Source: Deinococcus sp. HSC-46F16
Lineage (GTDB): Bacteria; Deinococcota; Deinococci; Deinococcales; Deinococcaceae
Direction of reading: 5' to 3'
Length of the DNA stretch: 64,000 bases
Assembly: GCF_024171495.1 (NCBI RefSeq)
Contig: NZ_JALJZW010000001.1
Coordinates: 558,001 to 622,000, forward strand
The stretch's first letter is position 1. Every line of letters begins with the position of its first letter. Both the position numbers and the translations under genes were made by a program. Positions 54,420-64,000 of this stretch are shown here, piece by piece. The notes beneath the pieces are model-generated. The model had not been told where the DNA came from. It saw only the letters and a list, made by a program, of their open reading frames with translations, and did no database searches.

Positions 54420-54431
54420 TACTGGGGGCGT

Positions 54432-55124
54432 ATGGACTTCCTCGCCTTCATGGGGCCGTATGGGCCTCTGATTCTGATCATCTTCGTGGCCTCGCTCTTC
54501 ATTCAGGGCTACCTCAGCCGTACCTACGGCAAGTGGGGGCAAGTCCGCAACAGCCGCAACCTGACCGGCGCGGAACTTGCCCGCATGATGCTCGACGAGA
54601 ACGGCCTCTCGCACGTGCCGGTCAACATGGTGCCCGGCCAGCTCTCCGACCACTACGACCCCATCCGCAAGACCGTCAACCTCTCGGAAGCCAACTACCG
54701 CCTCCCCAGCGTGTCGGCCCTGGCCGTCGCCGCGCACGAGGTCGGGCACGCCATTCAGGACAAGGTGCGGATGCCCGCGCTCGTGCTGCGTGGCCGCCTC
54801 GCGGTGCCCCTCAGCCTGGGGATGAACCTCGCGCCGCTGCTGCTGCTCGCGGGCGTGTTCCTGCAACTCACCGGCCTGCTGTGGCTGGGCGTGATCCTGT
54901 TCGGCGCAGCCCTCCTCTTCCACCTCGTCACCCTGCCCGTCGAGTTCGACGCGAGCCGCCGCGCCCTGGCGTATCTGGGGCAGCGCGGCGTGGTGGCGGG
55001 TCAGGAGGCGCAGGGTGCCCGCACCGTGCTCACCGCCGCCGCCCTGACCTACGTGGCGGGCTTCGCGATGGCACTCGCGCAACTGCTCAACGTGCTGGGC
55101 ATCGCCCGCAGCCAGAGCGACTGA
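54432..55124 (+). CDS. membrane zinc metallopeptidase (YugP type)
   Basis: A 230-residue membrane protein. An N-terminal helix (PYGPLILIIFVASLFIQGYL) precedes the neutral zinc metallopeptidase domain with SALAVAAHEVGHAIQDK (HExxH at about 102-106); two or three helices follow. The family is named after YugP of Bacillus. Substrate unknown. It follows spoVS by 58 bp and probably has its own leaderless promoter overlapped by a dyad. Confidence 0.87.
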   Translation: MDFLAFMGPYGPLILIIFVASLFIQGYLSRTYGKWGQVRNSRNLTGAELARMMLDENGLSHVPVNMVPGQLSDHYDPIRKTVNLSEANYRLPSVSALAVAAHEVGHAIQDKVRMPALVLRGRLAVPLSLGMNLAPLLLLAGVFLQLTGLLWLGVILFGAALLFHLVTLPVEFDASRRALAYLGQRGVVAGQEAQGARTVLTAAALTYVAGFAMALAQLLNVLGIARSQSD

Positions 55125-55143
55125 GCCTCGCCAACCAAACCAA

Positions 55144-55177
55144 CAAAAGGCGCCCCGGCTCAGGCTGGGGCGCTTTT
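55144..55177. terminator. bidirectional terminator
   Basis: AAAAGGCGCCCC ... GGGGCGCTTTT with stem GCGCCCC/GGGGCGC and A/T runs on both sides, between the convergent metallopeptidase and MIP18 genes. Confidence 0.85.
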
Positions 55178-55191
55178 CTATTACGGAGTGT

Positions 55192-55544
<353 letters not shown>

Positions 55545-55545
<1 letters not shown>

Positions 55546-55874
55546 CACTGCTCTCCTCCTGAGGTGGGCAGGCCCGCGTCGGCCCAGGCGAGGGTGCCCC
55601 CCGCGAGGTTGACCACGTCGCCGTAGCCTTGCGCCCGCAGGTATTCCCCGGCACGGGCGCTGCGGGCACCGCTGCGGCAGATCATGACGAGTGGGCGGCC
55701 TTTGGGCAGTTCCCCGAACCGGCTCTCCAGTTCGCTGAGGGGCAGAAGCCGGGCGCCTTCGGCATGAAGCTCGGCGTACTCGTTCGCCTCGCGCACGTCC
55801 ACGAGGAGGGCACCCTGCTGCACCCGCTGGTGGCCCTCGGCCGGGGTGATGTCGGGAATGGAGGTCTGGGTCAT
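55545..55874 (-). CDS. rhodanese-domain sulfurtransferase
   Basis: A 109-residue single-domain rhodanese. DVREANEYAELHAEGARLLPL and the active-site loop MICRSGARS, with the persulfide-forming Cys, are present, as is the final GGTLAWADAGLP. Being coupled with a MIP18 gene suggests a link to sulfur transfer for Fe-S clusters. TATCCT (minus strand, 55886-55881) lies 6 nt before the ATG. Confidence 0.88.
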
Positions 55875-55936
55875 GCGGGCAGGATACAGGCCCGCCGTCC
55901 CATGCGACCGTGCCCCTGACCCCCTACACTCGGCCC

Positions 55937-56227
55937 ATGCCCACCGGTCTTCCCCCCGGCGCGACCCTGATCGACCTGCGGCCCCAGGAACTGCGCTTCC
56001 GTGAGCCGCTGGAACTCTTGACCTCTCTGCCCGTGCGCCCGCTGACCCTGGACGCGGTCGAGCGCGGTACGCACGGCCTGACCCCCGATCTCGGCCCCCT
56101 GGTCGTGCTGTGCGAGCGCGGTCCCCGCTCGGCCCTGGCCGCCCGGCTGCTGCAGGCCGACGGGCTGGACGCGACCGCCTACCCCGGCGGCCTGCCTGCC
56201 CTGCGCCGCGAGCTGGGCACGCGGTAA
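55937..56227 (+). CDS. rhodanese-like protein
   Basis: A 96-residue rhodanese-like protein: TLIDLRPQELRFREPLELL and the loop VVLCERGPRSALAARLLQADG with Cys in the active position, then YPGGLPALRREL. The loop CERGPRS is close to but not the standard CxxGxRS spacing found in its neighbour. TACACT (55925-55930) lies 6 nt before the ATG. It is divergent from the rhodanese-MIP18 pair. Confidence 0.75.
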   Translation: MPTGLPPGATLIDLRPQELRFREPLELLTSLPVRPLTLDAVERGTHGLTPDLGPLVVLCERGPRSALAARLLQADGLDATAYPGGLPALRRELGTR

Positions 56228-56275
56228 CGCGCCGGTAATGGCTGGAGCCGAGGCTGGGGCCATAGGAGGTTGACC

Positions 56276-56758
56276 ATGCCCCGCATCCTCGTCACCACCG
56301 ACGGCAGCTCGCTCGGCCACCAGGCCCTTGCCCACGCCGACGCGCTCGCCCGCGCCCTGGGTGCCGATCTCTCGGTCCTGTACGTGCAGCCCGATCCCCT
56401 GCCTACCGTGGCCGAAGCCTACGCCTATATTCCCGAGAACGCCGTGCAGCAGCAGGAAGAAGCGCTGCTGGCCCTGAAAGGCGAACTCCAGGCCCGGCTT
56501 CCGCACGCCGACCTGCGGCTGGAACGCGCCTCGGGCCGCCCGGTGCCCCGGCTGATTCTGGAAGCCGCGAAGACCCTGGGGGCCGACCTGATCGTGATGA
56601 GCACCCACGGGCGCTCGGGCCTGAGCCGCGCCCTGCTCGGCAGCGTCGCAGAAGCGGTGACCCACCACGCCCCGGTGCCCGTGCTGCTCGTGCGCGATGG
56701 GCAGGCGGTGCCGAGTTGGGCCGCCGTCCAGAGTGGCGGAGCCATCGCCAGCCTTTAA
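56276..56758 (+). CDS. universal stress protein UspA family
   Basis: A 160-residue Usp-fold protein. ILVTTDGSSLGHQALAHADALA opens the fold and the ATP-binding motif GADLIVMSTHGRSGLSRALLGSVAEAVTHHAPVPVLLV (split at residue about 105-142; G-2x-G-9x-G(S/T)) is intact. AGGAGG (56264-56269) lies 6 nt before the ATG. It probably acts in stress response as an ATP-binding dimer. Confidence 0.9.
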   Translation: MPRILVTTDGSSLGHQALAHADALARALGADLSVLYVQPDPLPTVAEAYAYIPENAVQQQEEALLALKGELQARLPHADLRLERASGRPVPRLILEAAKTLGADLIVMSTHGRSGLSRALLGSVAEAVTHHAPVPVLLVRDGQAVPSWAAVQSGGAIASL

Positions 56759-56860
56759 GCCTTGCCGCGCCGGGGGCCAGGGTTCACTGCCGGACCTGGC
56801 CCCCGGTCCCGTTCCCCCGCTCACGCTCGCGCCCCGGCGGGTCGGCTAGACTGCCCCGTT

Positions 56861-59389
<2,529 letters not shown>

Positions 59390-59403
59390 GCAGTTGGGGG
59401 GGG

Positions 59404-59790
59404 CTAACCTCCCCGCACCTCTCCGTCCACGTACACCCATGCCTCTTCCACCCGCGCGAAGTGGCTGCGCTCGCGCATCCGTCCTGCACGCCCATCCGCT
59501 CGGAAGGTGGCGGTAAACTCCACCTCGTCGCCCTCGGCCCGGTGGATGGTCAGGCCGGTGTAGCAGGTGTTCTCCGCGTCCAGATTCAAGTCGCTGGGGC
59601 AGGTGTCGGGGTGCCAGGTGCGCCGCACGTAGCCCGTGTCGCGCAGGAAATAGGCCGTATACCGCGACCGCATCAGCGCCTCCGGCGTCTCGGCGGGCCG
59701 CTCGCCCGCATGCCGGGGACCGCAGCACGCGCCGTAGCTGCGTCCCGAACCGCATGGGCAGGGCTTGAAAGGCGGGTAGGGGAGGGACAT
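59404..59790 (-). CDS. YchJ family (UPF0225) protein with SEC-C motif
   Basis: A 128-residue protein starting with a SEC-C zinc motif ([14 protein letters not shown]), then the UPF0225 core [24 protein letters not shown] and [28 protein letters not shown]. It is shorter than E. coli YchJ, lacking the second SEC-C copy. The ATG at 59790 has TATGCT (59803-59798) 7 nt upstream; the starts of this gene and the RNA methyltransferase are 33 bp apart and divergent. Confidence 0.88.
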   Translation of the reverse strand: MSLPYPPFKPCPCGSGRSYGACCGPRHAGERPAETPEALMRSRYTAYFLRDTGYVRRTWHPDTCPSDLNLDAENTCYTGLTIHRAEGDEVEFTATFRADGRAGRMRERSHFARVEEAWVYVDGEVRGG

Positions 59791-59823
59791 GGCGGGAAGC
59801 ATAGCGGGCATACTGAACCCCCG

Positions 59824-60603
59824 ATGACCGCGCCCCCCGCCATCACCTCCCTGCAAAACCCGCACGTCAAGCGCCTCGTGCGCCTGCGTGCCCGCCGTGA
59901 CCGCGACCGCGAGGGCGTCCTCCTGATCGAGGGCGCCCGCGAACTCGCCCGCGCTGCCGCCGCCGGACTGGAGTTCCAGACCCTCTACCTCTGCCCCGCG
60001 CTGTACAGCCCCGAAGCGCAGGAGGTGGCCCCCAACCTCCCCGGCCCCCGCCTCGAACTCTCCCGCGAGGCCTTTGAAAAGGTCAGCGCCCGCGAGAATC
60101 CCGACGGCCTGCTGGCGGTCGCCCCCCGCCCTGCCCGCCCCCTACCCGTCCCCGGCCCGGACACCCTCCTCCTCGTCCTGCACAGCCTGGAGAAGCCCGG
60201 CAACCTCGGCGCGATCCTCCGTACGGCGGACGCGGCGGGCGTGGGCGGCGTCCTGATCCTGGGCGGGACCGACCTCTACTCGCCCGGCGTGATCCGCGCC
60301 TCGCAGGGCAGCGTGTTCACCGTGCCCGTCACGGCCCTCCCCGAGGCCGAGGCCCAGGCCTACCTCGCCGAGCATGCCTTCACCCGTGTCGCTTGCACCC
60401 CCGATGCCCCCCGCGACTACTGGGACACACCGCTGACGGGCCGGGTGGCCCTCGTGCTGGGCGCCGAACACGCTGGATTACCCCCCGAATGGCGCACCTC
60501 GGACCTCCCCGTCCGTATCCCCATGCACGGCGAGGCCGACAGCCTCAACGTGGCGACGGCGGCGGGGCTGGTGCTGTACGAGGCGCTGCGGCAGCGGCGC
60601 TGA
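59824..60603 (+). CDS. TrmH/SpoU family rRNA or tRNA 2'-O-methyltransferase
   Basis: A 259-residue SPOUT methyltransferase. The N-terminal substrate-binding domain ([35 protein letters not shown]) is followed by the knot domain: [39 protein letters not shown] and [26 protein letters not shown], i.e. motifs 1-3. The target nucleotide cannot be told. CATACT lies 9 nt before the ATG. Confidence 0.9.
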   Translation: MTAPPAITSLQNPHVKRLVRLRARRDRDREGVLLIEGARELARAAAAGLEFQTLYLCPALYSPEAQEVAPNLPGPRLELSREAFEKVSARENPDGLLAVAPRPARPLPVPGPDTLLLVLHSLEKPGNLGAILRTADAAGVGGVLILGGTDLYSPGVIRASQGSVFTVPVTALPEAEAQAYLAEHAFTRVACTPDAPRDYWDTPLTGRVALVLGAEHAGLPPEWRTSDLPVRIPMHGEADSLNVATAAGLVLYEALRQRR

Positions 60604-60633
60604 GGCTGTTCCACACGCCCGGCGACGCTTCGG

Positions 60634-61029
60634 TCAGGAGGCCCCGGACTTCTCGACCGGGTATCCGGCTTCCGTCCAGGCTTTGAGGCCGCCATCGAGA
60701 TGGGCCACGTTCGTGTAGCCCAGTTGCTGCAAGGTATCCGCCGCGAGCGCGGAGCGGCCCCCACTGGCACAGTGCAGGATGACTCGGCGACCCGGGTCGA
60801 ATTCCTGGCGGTGGTATGGACTGGACGGATCCGCCCAGAACTCCAGCATGCCCCGTGGGGCCGACACCGCACCGGGGATGACCCCTGCTGAGGCGTGTTC
60901 CGCCGGTTCCCGCACGTCGATCAGCACCGCCTCTCCAACTTCCAGCTCCGCCGCGACCTGCGCCGCCGACAGGTTCTCGACCCGTTGCCGGGCCTCGTGT
61001 ACGAGTTGAGCCGCCGTTTTGGGGGCCAT
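60634..61029 (-). CDS. rhodanese-domain protein
   Basis: A 131-residue rhodanese, the third within 5.5 kb. LIDVREPAEHASAGVIPGAVSAPRG and the active loop LHCASGGRSALAADTLQQLGY with Cys are clear; HLDGGLKAWTEAGYPVEK closes the domain. AAGGAG precedes the ATG by 7 nt. It converges on the RNA methyltransferase gene. The gap up to pepF (61030-61318) holds nothing I can name. Confidence 0.88.
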   Translation of the reverse strand: MAPKTAAQLVHEARQRVENLSAAQVAAELEVGEAVLIDVREPAEHASAGVIPGAVSAPRGMLEFWADPSSPYHRQEFDPGRRVILHCASGGRSALAADTLQQLGYTNVAHLDGGLKAWTEAGYPVEKSGAS

Positions 61030-61318
61030 GCCGGACTCCTTTCCTCTCCGCCGCCTAGCCAGGTGGCAAAGACGCGAGGCGAACGAACGCGGGGACTAAT
61101 CGCAGCAGACACGGCCTCTGCCGATCATCCTGTCCTTCCAGGGGACCAACCAGCAGTGCCCCCAGCTTACTCCTGCTCCCCCCCGGACCCCCCGACCGGT
61201 GGCGGGCATCCGCTGGGTTGCCTGGATTCAGAGCCGCCCCGCCGCCGCTCCAGGTGAAAGCAGGCTAGGCCATCTGGCCGAGGGACTCTACTTCCCACCC
61301 CTCTGCTAGCCTCCCCCC

Positions 61319-63142
<1,824 letters not shown>

Positions 63143-63157
63143 GAGAACTTGAAGCAA

Positions 63158-63188
63158 GGGCGGGAGGCCGTGGGTGGGCCTCCCGCCC
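63158..63188. terminator. strong bidirectional terminator
   Basis: A GGGCGGGAGGCC/GGCCTCCCGCCC 12-bp stem with a 7-nt loop between convergent pepF and the BsuPI-domain gene. Confidence 0.75.
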
Positions 63189-63199
63189 CTGTTCATGCC

Positions 63200-63691
63200 C
63201 TACCGCAGCGTGATCCGCCGCGACGTGGACCGCCGCGACTGGCCGTTGGCCCACAGGCTGGCACTCACGACGTAGGTCCCGCGTGCGACCACCGTCCGGT
63301 CCGGACCCCACTGGGGCCACTCGCAGGCGAAGGACCACGTCTGCCCAGGCGCCAGCGTCCGCACCTCGTTCATGGAGAGGCGCACCACCGGCTCCGCACC
63401 TGCACAACTCCACACCGCCTGTCCCTGAGCGTTCTGCACGGTGATGTCATAGTCGGGCACATTCCGCGCCACCTCCAGCGCCAGAGGCTTATGCGAGACG
63501 TTTTTCAGGAACAACTTCAAGCGCACGACCTCGCCGGGGGTATAGCTCGGCAGGGCCACCAGATTCAGCCGCAGCGGAAGGCTCCCCACCTCCTGCTCGC
63601 CCATCACCGGGGCGAGGGGTGGGCGAGCCTGAGCCGTGGCAACCGTGTACACGGCGAGAAGCGTGAGCAGGGCGCGACGAAGGCTCGGCAT
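63200..63691 (-). CDS. secreted BsuPI-domain (proteinase inhibitor-like) protein
   Basis: A 163-residue exported protein: signal peptide (RRALLTLLAVYTVATAQA), then an immunoglobulin-like domain with YTPGEVVRLKLFLKNVSHKPLALEV, DYDITVQNAQGQAVWSC and LAPGQTWSFACEWPQW. This layout matches the BsuPI family, named after an intracellular proteinase inhibitor of Bacillus; inhibition is not shown for this member. Two cysteines (in WSC and FAC) could form a disulfide. TAGGGT (63703-63698) lies 6 nt before the ATG. Confidence 0.72.
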   Translation of the reverse strand: MPSLRRALLTLLAVYTVATAQARPPLAPVMGEQEVGSLPLRLNLVALPSYTPGEVVRLKLFLKNVSHKPLALEVARNVPDYDITVQNAQGQAVWSCAGAEPVVRLSMNEVRTLAPGQTWSFACEWPQWGPDRTVVARGTYVVSASLWANGQSRRSTSRRITLR

Positions 63692-63726
63692 AATCCCACC
63701 CTAATGGCCACCCTGATCCTTGGCTG

Positions 63727-63782
63727 ATTCAAGGGGACAAAAACTTCACGACCAGACTTATCGTGAATACTTTCACTTGAAT
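63727..63782. repeat. nested inverted repeats
   Basis: ATTCAAG (63727-63733) pairs with CTTGAAT (63776-63782), and inside it TTCACG (63745-63750) with CGTGAA (63762-63767). The AT-rich region lies just after the end of the unknown minus-strand gene and upstream of the BsuPI-domain gene; it may be a terminator or an operator. Confidence 0.4.
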
Positions 63783-63823
63783 TCGCCAAGAGCAGGCGGG
63801 GAGTCCCCCCGCCCATCTCCTGC

Positions 63824-64000
<177 letters not shown>

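Overview
The window looks like a chromosomal segment of a Deinococcus species. The evidence is a GC content that appears close to 70%, a housekeeping gene set typical of the genus (radA, recN, clpB behind an HspR-type operator, a non-sporulator spoVS, a complete liv transporter, a GSI/GSIII glutamine synthetase pair), and many genes whose start codon lies only 5-9 nt downstream of a TANNNT -10 box. That last arrangement is the leaderless-mRNA layout described for Deinococcus. I see no rRNA, tRNA, IS element, prophage or CRISPR array. The species cannot be named from the sequence alone.

Layout. 1-4.1 kb: start of an acyl-CoA dehydrogenase (cut by the window edge), an unknown gene, then minus-strand aminotransferase, Lnu-type nucleotidyltransferase and Nudix genes. 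4.1-10.6 kb: plus-strand FAH-family enzyme, S41 protease, a short ClpC-like unfoldase, a DUF2087 protein, radA and a WGxxGxxG protein. 10.7-14.3 kb: minus-strand clpB with an HspR-type promoter, and a lipocalin-like lipoprotein. 14.4-20.3 kb: minus-strand branched-chain amino acid ABC transporter (livK-H-M-G-F). 20.3-24.6 kb: a structured gene-free gap and divergent glnA/glnN. 24.6-33.3 kb: mostly plus-strand AAC(3)-like, alanyl-tRNA editing, 5'-nucleotidase, two small DUF1622-type membrane proteins, glycogen phosphorylase and an EamA exporter. 33.3-38.1 kb: minus-strand pckA, a PrcB-domain lipoprotein and recN. 38.3-40.3 kb: a LEA-like membrane protein and a degenerate shikimate-dehydrogenase-like protein. 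40.3-46.4 kb: peptide ABC transporter and a subtilisin-like lipoprotein. 46.7-52.5 kb: an envelope cluster (fabZ, LptF/G-type permease, GT28-like glycosyltransferase, polysaccharide deacetylase, methyltransferase). 52.5-64 kb: acyl-CoA dehydrogenase, spoVS, zinc metallopeptidase, MIP18 and rhodanese genes, UspA, an RlhA-like U32 protein, YchJ, an RNA methyltransferase, pepF, a BsuPI-domain protein and a C-terminal fragment of an unknown gene.

The most unusual structure is a set of three elements in the envelope cluster (47963-48032, 50345-50409, 51584-51654). Each has four degenerate heptamers with a conserved GTGG or GCGG core, a 9-15 nt spacer, and four heptamers inverted. One fills an intergenic gap, one is translated into the N-terminus of a glycosyltransferase and one into the C-terminus of a deacetylase. 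Other points of interest are the HspR operator wrapped around the clpB -35 box, overlapping bidirectional leaderless promoters, a run of three strong hairpins in the only gene gap above 300 bp, and several proteins lacking family-defining residues or domains.
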